NCBI GenBank assembly: GCA_026552855.1 | Contig: JAPMTX010000141.1 | Coordinates: 1-53,190 of the forward strand | From: Candidatus Methanoperedens sp. | GTDB taxonomy: Archaea; Halobacteriota; Methanosarcinia; Methanosarcinales; Methanoperedenaceae | Direction of reading: 5' to 3' | DNA: 53,190 bases | Shown here: piece after piece, positions 7,917-14,408 of the stretch | How positions within the stretch are numbered: position 1 is the stretch's first letter | How the letters are laid out: every line of letters starts with the position of its first letter | Made by a program: the position numbers and the translations under genes | Notes under the pieces: generated by a model | The model's database searches: none | Seen by the model: the letters and a program-made list of their open reading frames with translations, nothing else | Told to the model about the DNA's origin: nothing

Positions 7917-8018
7917 CATTCATTAGGTTTAAATCTATCAAGGTAGTATCTTATTATAGAGGGTTTGTAAAGGTGTATAACACAGGTGATTATTTCCCGC
8001 CGGAAGGAGTTCCTCAGC

Positions 8019-8591
8019 ATGGCAGGAGGTAGTGAAGTTATAATACCGTTCCACAGACCTACCTTGAAAGAGAAAATGTTCTTTCTGCTCTCTGGGATAA
8101 TAGTAAGTATTCCTATTACCGTCTCTATCGATACACTCTCAAATTTTCTTTGCTTTTTACTTCCTGTATTTTATTCAGAGATATGTGCTGTCGCTATTTT
8201 TGCGCCTTTTGTTGAGGAGTTCTCAAAAGCATATCCCCTTTTCTACCGCCACGGGGAAACGGAAAAATCGATTTTTACACTTGGTTTTCTGGTAGGGCTG
8301 GGGTTCGGCATCACTGAATTCATCTTATACGTATTTGTATTAGGAGCGCCGGTATATATCAGGTTGCCCGGGGTTTTCTTCCATGCGACAAGCGCATCTA
8401 TTACTGCCTACGGCATTGCAACAAATCGATCTTTTCCGTTCTATCTGGTTGCAGCTATTCTACATTTATCATATAATTTTTCCACATTTCTTGAATCATT
8501 CTGGTTAATAGGTGGACCTGCTGTTCTGATAACGACATACTTCCTCTCCTGGTATTTCTACAACAAAAGCGGAAACAGGATTGTATATTAG
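8019..8591 (+). CDS. PrsW-like intramembrane protease family protein
   Basis: A 190-residue polytopic membrane protein with about six hydrophobic segments. It carries the PrsW/CPBP-type metal-site pattern: EEFSK with Glu66/Glu67, Glu100 in FGITEF, His122 in FFHATSAS, and His149 plus Asn153 in LHLSYN. These sit inside or at the ends of helices. PrsW cleaves anti-sigma factors in Bacillus; the archaeal substrate is unknown. The ATG at 8019 is preferred to the GTG at 7986 because cggaaggag (2-10 bases further upstream) is a good Shine-Dalgarno element. It converges with the RuBisCO gene, with 10 bases between them. Confidence 0.78.
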   Translation: MAGGSEVIIPFHRPTLKEKMFFLLSGIIVSIPITVSIDTLSNFLCFLLPVFYSEICAVAIFAPFVEEFSKAYPLFYRHGETEKSIFTLGFLVGLGFGITEFILYVFVLGAPVYIRLPGVFFHATSASITAYGIATNRSFPFYLVAAILHLSYNFSTFLESFWLIGGPAVLITTYFLSWYFYNKSGNRIVY

Positions 8592-8601
8592 AGAAGGCAG
8601 A

Positions 8602-9894
8602 TCATTTGGGTCTTAAGTATCCCCACTTATCCAGCGCCTGACTGAGTTCCTCATGTTCCCGTGCATATTCTTTTAAGTCGGTACCATCCATTGATGCTTC
8701 TATAGCCTGTATAACAGCCCTTGCGCCCGCTCGCGTTCCTGCCGGATGTCCGTGTATACCGCCGCTGACAAGGAGAGTGCAGTCGCTGCCGAGTATGTCC
8801 ATCACACTGGGTATAAGACCCGGATGAAGCCCACCTGAGGAAACGGGAAGCGCGGGTTTTATAGTTCCCCAGTCCTGGGGAAGCATGGTCTTTACTTCTA
8901 CCTCAGAGCTTCTAAGCACATCTGCAATCTGGGTGACTTCTTCCCTGGTGCTTACCAGTTTCCCGACCGCAGTTCCAGAATGTATCTCATCAACGCCTAC
9001 CAGCCTCATGAGCTTTGCCAGGAAATACATCGAAATGCCGTGCCTGGGATTCCGGTCAAATGCCGCGTGCATGGCGCGATGGGCATGTATGGCGATACCA
9101 AGGTCGCCGCATACCTGGCGCAGTGTCTGCACAGAGGCAGTACCGCAGGTGACCACGTCGATCATGGCGAACCTGAAGCCGGAATCATGGAGCAGCCCTG
9201 CCTTTCGCACCATCTCGTTCGTCTCACCCGTGATGTTCAGCAGGGCATCCTTCTCTTCCCCGGTCTCTTTTTCAGCCCTGTCCCTTAATTTAGCCATCCT
9301 CTCTACCCTGTCCTCGAAGCGGTTAAAGGAAGTGGAGGTCAGGTTCTCATCGTCTTTCACGAGGTCAAAGCCGCCCATCCATGTCTCATACGCGACTTCC
9401 GCATGCTCTGCCGCGCTGAATCCTATCTTCGGCTTGGGCACTGCGCCGGTAAGAGGTCTTTTTTCAATCTTCAGGAGAGACCTCAATCCCCGGATGCCAT
9501 GGTGCGGTCCTTTGAAACTTTTAATATATTTTGCAGGAAGAGATGCATCCAGCAGCCTGAGGTTCTTGAGCGCCTTCATCCCGAAAATGTTGCCTGCTAT
9601 CCCGCTCAGCAGCTGCGGCGCGTTCCCCGGCTCCCACAGGTCTATCGGGTAGGCTACTTTAACATATCTGCCGTTTAACTCAAAGGCGCGCGCCTTGATC
9701 TTCGCCACCCTCTCAGGAAGCTTTGTTAGCGTGGTCCATGTGCCTGCAGAGCTTTCGGAGGCAATCCTCCCCGCAGCCTCAGCCGCGCTGATCCCTCTTG
9801 CAGGTTCAAAATAGTAAAGGCAGATAAGATCATCCTTCGCCGGAGTATAGTCCAGATCCACGAACTCGCTGTACCAGTCGATTTTCCCTGTCAT
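8602..9894 (-). CDS. rbcL: Form III RuBisCO large subunit
   Basis: A 430-residue ribulose-bisphosphate carboxylase of the archaeal form III class. Active-site residues are present: Lys154 and Lys156 in TGAVPKPKIG, carbamylated Lys180 with Asp182 and Glu183 in GGFDLVKDDEN, His272 in IHAHRAMHA, loop-6 Lys312 in GTAVGKL, and SSGGLHPG at 352-359. In archaea this enzyme fixes CO2 onto ribulose 1,5-bisphosphate made from AMP by AMP phosphorylase and R15P isomerase, yielding 3-phosphoglycerate. The isomerase is encoded at 6274. No small subunit or phosphoribulokinase is in the window. It follows an XRE-type regulator by 29 bases on the same strand, so the two are likely co-transcribed. Confidence 0.96.
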   Translation of the reverse strand: MTGKIDWYSEFVDLDYTPAKDDLICLYYFEPARGISAAEAAGRIASESSAGTWTTLTKLPERVAKIKARAFELNGRYVKVAYPIDLWEPGNAPQLLSGIAGNIFGMKALKNLRLLDASLPAKYIKSFKGPHHGIRGLRSLLKIEKRPLTGAVPKPKIGFSAAEHAEVAYETWMGGFDLVKDDENLTSTSFNRFEDRVERMAKLRDRAEKETGEEKDALLNITGETNEMVRKAGLLHDSGFRFAMIDVVTCGTASVQTLRQVCGDLGIAIHAHRAMHAAFDRNPRHGISMYFLAKLMRLVGVDEIHSGTAVGKLVSTREEVTQIADVLRSSEVEVKTMLPQDWGTIKPALPVSSGGLHPGLIPSVMDILGSDCTLLVSGGIHGHPAGTRAGARAVIQAIEASMDGTDLKEYAREHEELSQALDKWGYLRPK

Positions 9895-9923
9895 TTGCTC
9901 ACCAGAAATATCATTCGCTGGAT

Positions 9924-10907
9924 CTACGAGACCTCGATCTTTCGTCCCCGTTCCTGGAGAAGGTTTATGAAATCGGCCTTATCACTGTATTTTTTAAGTT
10001 CCTTATCCTCTACAAGCACGGTACTGTCGATGTTTTTCATCTTACTGGCGCCGTGTACCACAAGGAGCGACTGGGTGTTGGCTACCCTGGATATGCTGCT
10101 CATCAGGTGGGCTTTTTTTATGGTCGTACTGGTATATTCTCCCACTCCTGTCAGTATCGTTGCAATCTCGTCCTTTCTGCCCGCAGAGATGGATACTGCA
10201 TCGAACGGAGCCTGAAGGGTAGGCAGGACATTGAATCCCATGTCCTCAAGTAGAGAAAGGATATTGGAAGAATCTATTCTGGCATTCTCCTGCTTTACAG
10301 GATCCGGTCGCTGGATATCGGGCAAATGGCAGTTCTCAAACAGGCTTACAGCGAGTGCAAAACCCCTGTTAAGTCTCTCCTCAAGCCTCAGTGCGACATC
10401 GACGCTGGCAGCCATTTCACCATCCTCGTATTTGCTTATGGTCCTCCTTGAAACGCCGAGCGAGGATGCAAGGGCTCCAAGTGAGATGTTTTTCTTTATG
10501 CGCTCATCCCGCAAGGTAGACCCGTCTATGTTCACATACAAGCCGCCGTGCTCGGCATAGATGAGGGGAGGAGCATTCCGGATGAAATAATCATCCAGGG
10601 TATTGATATCAAAAGCCGGAATCCCGTACCTGAGATAAACTACACCTATCTCCAGCGAATGATCCCGCGTTTTTTCGCCGATGACAAGCGGACTCCCGTG
10701 CAGGTGCTTTGAGAGGAACAGCATCTCGTTTGCTGTCTCTTCATTCAAGCCATCGATATTGTACAGTACTTTAATCAGGAGCAACAGGTTATCCTTCCGT
10801 GCCGCGAGGTCAAAACTCCGGGGGCGGATATCGCAGCGGTCTGAGATCACGAAGCCTGATTTGCTTAAAATGGCGATAACCTGATTTATAAGCAACTCCT
10901 TGTTCAT
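9924..10907 (-). CDS. Archaeal XRE-type HTH transcriptional regulator
   Basis: A 327-residue protein. The N-terminal ~110 residues form a mixed alpha/beta domain (SFDLAARKDNLLLLIKVL resembles the core of restriction-endonuclease-like folds). The centre (about 131-180) is a Cro/CI helix-turn-helix (LGALASSLGVSRRTISKYE). The C-terminal ~120 residues form another alpha/beta domain. This architecture matches a conserved archaeal family of putative HTH regulators whose ligand is unknown. The position directly upstream of RuBisCO in the same orientation suggests local control of RuBisCO and probable autoregulation; this is inference. Confidence 0.8.
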   Translation of the reverse strand: MNKELLINQVIAILSKSGFVISDRCDIRPRSFDLAARKDNLLLLIKVLYNIDGLNEETANEMLFLSKHLHGSPLVIGEKTRDHSLEIGVVYLRYGIPAFDINTLDDYFIRNAPPLIYAEHGGLYVNIDGSTLRDERIKKNISLGALASSLGVSRRTISKYEDGEMAASVDVALRLEERLNRGFALAVSLFENCHLPDIQRPDPVKQENARIDSSNILSLLEDMGFNVLPTLQAPFDAVSISAGRKDEIATILTGVGEYTSTTIKKAHLMSSISRVANTQSLLVVHGASKMKNIDSTVLVEDKELKKYSDKADFINLLQERGRKIEVS

Positions 10908-10930
10908 TGAATTTTGATTGTTTCTACTTC

Positions 10931-10938
10931 TATATAAA
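10931..10938 (-). promoter_or_regulatory. TATA box of the regulator-RuBisCO operon
   Basis: On the minus strand tttatata (from catttatatagaag) lies 24-31 bases upstream of the regulator ATG at 10907, the spacing expected for a nearly leaderless archaeal transcript. Confidence 0.55.
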
Positions 10939-10994
10939 TGGTTGCCAAAGTTTTATATGTAAGTGCGATGGGAATTTCTGGTATACTTCGTGAT

Positions 10995-11708
10995 CTATGT
11001 TTTTTCGGATATATTCTCGGATGTATTCTCGGATATTTTCCTGGATGTCTTCTTGGGTGCTTTCTTAGATGTTTGTCCGGTCAACCTGTTTGCTAAGCTT
11101 CCCATTGCTATAAGTATTGTTTTGATGTAAAGACCTGTAAGAAAACTGACGCCTGCGACTAGGGTACTGTATGCTCCAGCTTTGCTTTGGGTGTCTATCA
11201 ATTTTACAAGGTCAGTTAAAGTTGCGTTCATTAATGTTGTATTGGAAGCAGGTAACCCTGTACCCGGGGACGGCGCTATGAGGAGCGCAAATAACAGATA
11301 GACTCCGGCGCACACGGGAAGCGCTGCCAGGATTCTAAATAACTTTCTGTCAATTCCAAAATCTTTCAACAAATCGTTTAAGGTTTCTCCGGAGTATTGA
11401 TCCAACAAATTTTTTAGATTAGTCACCCTGTCTTTATCCACTTTTGCTGATTCTTTTTCCAGTTCAGCTTCATATTCATTTTGAATTTCTTTTCTGTGTT
11501 TAGCCCAGTCTTCCCACTCATCCAGCAGGCTTGTAAACACGTATGCTAGAGCTCCAATGAAACCATATAGATAAACATAAAACGGCACTGAAACTATCGG
11601 GTCCAGAAATTTTAATTCCAAGTTAACAAATGGTATGCTCAACTTACCAATAGAAATTGTTATGCCCGCAAGAGTTAGAATAATGTAGAGCGGTATCTTA
11701 ATTCTTAT
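10995..11708 (-). CDS. Membrane protein with C-terminal tetrapeptide repeats
   Basis: Unknown function. A TTG at 11642 gives 215 residues with a hydrophobic segment near the start (VPFYVYLYGFIGALAYVF), a charged coiled-coil region (about 45-85), two more transmembrane segments, and a basic tail of six tetrapeptide units. The frame stays open upstream for 23 codons and encodes another membrane-like helix (PLYIILTLAGITISIG). It has no ATG/GTG/TTG but has ATA at 11706-11708, directly after gaggaggag (11714-11722, read on the minus strand). With that start the protein has 237 residues. No neighbour gives a clue to its role. Confidence 0.6.
   Translation of the reverse strand: MRIKIPLYIILTLAGITISIGKLSIPFVNLELKFLDPIVSVPFYVYLYGFIGALAYVFTSLLDEWEDWAKHRKEIQNEYEAELEKESAKVDKDRVTNLKNLLDQYSGETLNDLLKDFGIDRKLFRILAALPVCAGVYLLFALLIAPSPGTGLPASNTTLMNATLTDLVKLIDTQSKAGAYSTLVAGVSFLTGLYIKTILIAMGSLANRLTGQTSKKAPKKTSRKISENTSENISEKT
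11005..11076 (-). repeat. Six degenerate 12-bp tandem repeats inside a gene
   Basis: Six consecutive 12-base units, the first three nearly identical (tcggatatattc, tcggatgtattc, tcggatattttc), the others progressively diverged. Read on the minus strand they encode the tetrapeptides SKKA, PKKT, SRKI, SENT, SENI and SEKT at the C-terminus of the membrane protein. The gradient of divergence fits stepwise duplication. Confidence 0.75.
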
Positions 11709-11906
11709 TACAACTCCTCCTCTATTCTATTTTAATTATTTGCATAATATGATTATTCAATTATATAAACGTTGCCTCCGAATATTAATAACAATCCAAA
11801 ACAGCCATATTAATCGCTACGTGAACTGATTGATTTTAAGGCAAAATGTCTCATCCGCAGGGGGGATACATTTGTATAATATCATGATTATTTGAAGGCT
11901 TAACTT

Positions 11907-13229
11907 ATGATCATTGGAATAGATGATACGGACTCAAAAGACGGCATGTGCACGACATACCTTGCAGCCGTGCTCATCGAGAAACTTAAGACGTATGGTA
12001 CGCCCGGCGGCTACCCCCTGCTTGTCCGGCTGAACCCGAACATCAAATACAAGACGCGGGGCAATGCTGCCCTGGCTCTTTGTATAGAACTGAATAACAA
12101 AGAGGATGCAGGGAAGGTTAAGAGTTCGGTCATTTCCACGGTCGAGGATATGGCAGTCTTCTCAGATGATAACACAAACCCGGGAGTGGTCTTTATCGAG
12201 AGAACTACGCCGCAGATGCAGGACGACCTTTCTCTTTTCTCTATGCGCGCTGTTCAGGACGTGCTTAAGATACGTGAGGCTCTGGAATTACTGGAGAAGC
12301 ATGGGATAAGCTATCGCGGGTACAAGAACAAGAGGGGGCTCATCGGAGCTCTTGCAGCGGCGGGTTTTGCCCTGTGCGGTCTACCTGATTTCACGTTCGA
12401 ACTGATAGCCTACCGCGAAAGGGAGAAGTGGGGTACGCCAAGGCAGATTGATGAGGGCTCGGTCCGGGAAGCAGCCTCAACTCCGGGTACATGGGATACT
12501 GTTGATTACGAGAACAAACGCATCGTGTTCGCACCGCATTCGCCAGACCCGATCCTATTCGGCATCCGCGGGGAGAGCGAGAGCGCGGTGAGGCAAGCAT
12601 TCTCAAAGGTGAAAAGCGAGCCCGTTGAGAGGCATATTGTTTACAAGACAAACCAGAATACAGACATGCACCTTATCCCTGCCCGGATAAGCGATGTGAG
12701 GAGCTGCCGCTCGTACATCCTCGAAGGCAGAGTCAGCAAACCACCAAGAACGATAGAGGGCGGGCATGTCATTTTTGAGTTATCGGACGGCAGCAGAACC
12801 CTGGAATGCGCAGCTTTTGAGCCAACAAAAGGCTTCCGCGGCATTATCAGGAAGCTTCGCACGGGTGACGAGGTGACAGTGTATGGGAGCGTGAAGGATA
12901 ATACCCTTAACCTTGAGAAGATCAGGATCATTTCCCTGAATACATACGAGTCACGGAACCCGATCTGCTGCGGCAAACGCATGAAATCCATGGGCAGGGG
13001 ACAGGGCTACAGGTGCGAGAAGTGCAATACTAAAAGCAAAGAACCCGTAACTGAAATAGTGCAGAGGGATATTTCACCCGGGTTCTATGAAGTCCCCCCT
13101 TCGGCGCGAAGGCATCTGGCAAAACCTCTTGTCAGAGATCGCATGATTGAGGCGGCATCCTCTTGTGCTCGTTCGCGTGCATCAATCCCACCAGCCTGTC
13201 AACCTGTTCGGGAGAAAATACTTTTTTGA
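11907..13229 (+). CDS. tiaS: TiaS, tRNA(Ile2) 2-agmatinylcytidine synthetase
   Basis: A 440-residue archaeal enzyme that attaches agmatine to C34 of the CAU-anticodon tRNA(Ile) so that it reads AUA codons. The N-terminal kinase-like motif GIDDTDSKDGMCTTYL (residues 4-19), the central NKRGLIGALAAAGF, an OB-fold region (YILEGRVSKPPRTIEGGHVIF) and a C-terminal zinc ribbon (CCGKRMKSMG...CEKC) are all in order. Homologues usually end shortly after HLAKPLVR. Here about 27 further residues are read antisense through the end of nadE, giving a 98-base convergent overlap. The extension is Ser/Cys/Pro-rich and probably not structured. Confidence 0.95.
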   Translation: MIIGIDDTDSKDGMCTTYLAAVLIEKLKTYGTPGGYPLLVRLNPNIKYKTRGNAALALCIELNNKEDAGKVKSSVISTVEDMAVFSDDNTNPGVVFIERTTPQMQDDLSLFSMRAVQDVLKIREALELLEKHGISYRGYKNKRGLIGALAAAGFALCGLPDFTFELIAYREREKWGTPRQIDEGSVREAASTPGTWDTVDYENKRIVFAPHSPDPILFGIRGESESAVRQAFSKVKSEPVERHIVYKTNQNTDMHLIPARISDVRSCRSYILEGRVSKPPRTIEGGHVIFELSDGSRTLECAAFEPTKGFRGIIRKLRTGDEVTVYGSVKDNTLNLEKIRIISLNTYESRNPICCGKRMKSMGRGQGYRCEKCNTKSKEPVTEIVQRDISPGFYEVPPSARRHLAKPLVRDRMIEAASSCARSRASIPPACQPVREKILF

Positions 13230-13902
13230 CCTCGGAGATGTCCTGCTTTTCGTCTATGAGCTTGTAGAGTATCATGTCGGCTATATCGTACGTAACTCCG
13301 AGTTCTCCCTCATCCGTCTGTCCCTGCCATAAACCCGCTGTTGGCGTTTTGTCAATTATCCTTGCAGGTACGCCCATGTAGCGGGCAAGACCCCGCACCT
13401 GCGTTTTATAGAGACAGCCGATAGGCTCCAGATCCACCCCGCCGTCCCCGTATTTTGTGAAATACCCAAGGAGAAGCTCGGTTTTATTCCCTGTCCCCAC
13501 GACCATGCGGCTCATGAGGTTGGCATGGTAATACAGTATGCACATCCGCGTTCGCGCTTTCAGGTTCCCATTCACAGCCAGGGCGGAAGCATCGAAATCC
13601 GGTATAACGGATAAGAAGGACCGCAGAACCTCTGAGATCTCAACGACCCTGTGCCCGATGCCGAGGAGCTTTACTACCTCAAGCGCATCATCAATATCTC
13701 CCTGCGATGTTATGCCCTTCTCAGGCATGAGTACCCCCAGCACTTTCTCATGACCAAGGGCTTCCGCGGCAAGATACGCGGTTAACGTAGAGTCTATGCC
13801 TCCACTTAAGCCGATGACCGCGCCTTTTGCTCCCGCCTCCTTTACTTTTGAGCTTATGAAGCTCACGAGCTTGTTTTTTATGCCGGCATAACTCTGGATC
13901 AT
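13132..13902 (-). CDS. nadE: NH3-dependent NAD+ synthetase
   Basis: A 256-residue amidotransferase-type synthetase without a glutaminase domain, converting nicotinic acid adenine dinucleotide to NAD+ with ammonia and ATP. The P-loop SGGIDS is at 33-38, GTGNKTELLLGYFTKYGDGG supplies the substrate loop, and PTAGLWQGQTDEGELG is the typical late motif. The last residues (RMPPQSCDL) are encoded opposite the tiaS C-terminal extension. It is transcribed away from the hairpin element at 13963-14080. Confidence 0.95.
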   Translation of the reverse strand: MIQSYAGIKNKLVSFISSKVKEAGAKGAVIGLSGGIDSTLTAYLAAEALGHEKVLGVLMPEKGITSQGDIDDALEVVKLLGIGHRVVEISEVLRSFLSVIPDFDASALAVNGNLKARTRMCILYYHANLMSRMVVGTGNKTELLLGYFTKYGDGGVDLEPIGCLYKTQVRGLARYMGVPARIIDKTPTAGLWQGQTDEGELGVTYDIADMILYKLIDEKQDISEVKKVFSPEQVDRLVGLMHANEHKRMPPQSCDL

Positions 13903-13962
13903 TTGTTTATTGACATGGAGGGCTTTCCATATCTATTTTTGGTAGCGCGAATTAAGATTATA

Positions 13963-14080
13963 TCCGAAAAATCAATCTCTGTGGTTTTAACTTTTCGGAC
14001 AGGTTCTAAGTGGTTGGAAGTTTGTTGGGGAGTGGGTGGGTTTAGGGTATCTAAAAGAGAACTTCCAACCGCTCTTTTTT
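13963..14080 (+). ncRNA. Candidate structured RNA with repeat hairpin, copy A
   Basis: Two consecutive hairpins and a T tract. Stem I pairs tccgaaaa (13963-13970) with ttttcgga (13992-13999). Stem II pairs 14009-14022 with 14060-14073: 11 perfect pairs, then one G-U wobble (valid only if plus-strand RNA), then two pairs. Seven T follow at 14074-14080, a possible terminator. The loop of stem II (gttggggagtggg, then ttagggtatc and an A-rich run) is shared with two hairpins at 27545-27602 and 27735-27790, whose stems have different sequences. It lies between the divergently placed nadE and an AbrB-like gene. Expression and function are not shown by sequence alone; a dispersed palindromic repeat is the alternative. 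Confidence 0.45.
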
Positions 14081-14180
14081 TGGTTCGCAACATATAAATA
14101 TATTGTGGTATATCCTGGCTACTAACTAAAGTAATACTAAAATTATACTAAAATTATACGAATGCAGAGCATTATATAAT

Positions 14181-14357
14181 ATGAAAAGGAAATTGGAAGA
14201 TGTGGTTTTAAAATTACCTATTAGAAAGGTCGGAAACAGTCTTGTTGTTACAATTCCAAAAGATATTGCTACTCTTTACGGCTTATCTGAAAATTCAGAG
14301 CTTGAACTCATACCTGAAAGCAAAGATCAGTTCGTTATTAAAATATACAAAAAATAG
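14181..14357 (+). CDS. AbrB/SpoVT-type small DNA-binding protein
   Basis: A 58-residue ORF with the swapped-hairpin AbrB pattern: IRKVGNSLVVTIPKDIATLYGL, then ELELIPESKDQFVIKIYKK. Such proteins act as MazE-like antitoxins or transition-state regulators. The ATG at 14181 follows an AT-rich stretch containing a 13-base direct repeat (actaaaattatac, 14134-14160 region), a plausible promoter/operator. No toxin gene follows: hdrA starts 52 bases downstream in the same orientation, so it may instead regulate the hdr pair. That last point is speculation. Confidence 0.75.
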   Translation: MKRKLEDVVLKLPIRKVGNSLVVTIPKDIATLYGLSENSELELIPESKDQFVIKIYKK

Positions 14358-14408
14358 ATAAGCCAAAAGCTATATATCATTAATAATCATTAAGAATCTG
14401 GAGAACTG

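Noticed and set aside
8885..9678. Long plus-strand ORFs (up to 255 codons) across the RuBisCO gene
   Set aside because: They are antisense shadows of a well-recognised gene and their Ser/Arg-rich sequences have no domain pattern.
13899..14097. Two opposite ~64-codon ORFs between nadE and the AbrB-like gene
   Set aside because: They cover the two hairpins and mirror each other on the two strands, as expected for an inverted-repeat region; their products show no protein-like pattern.
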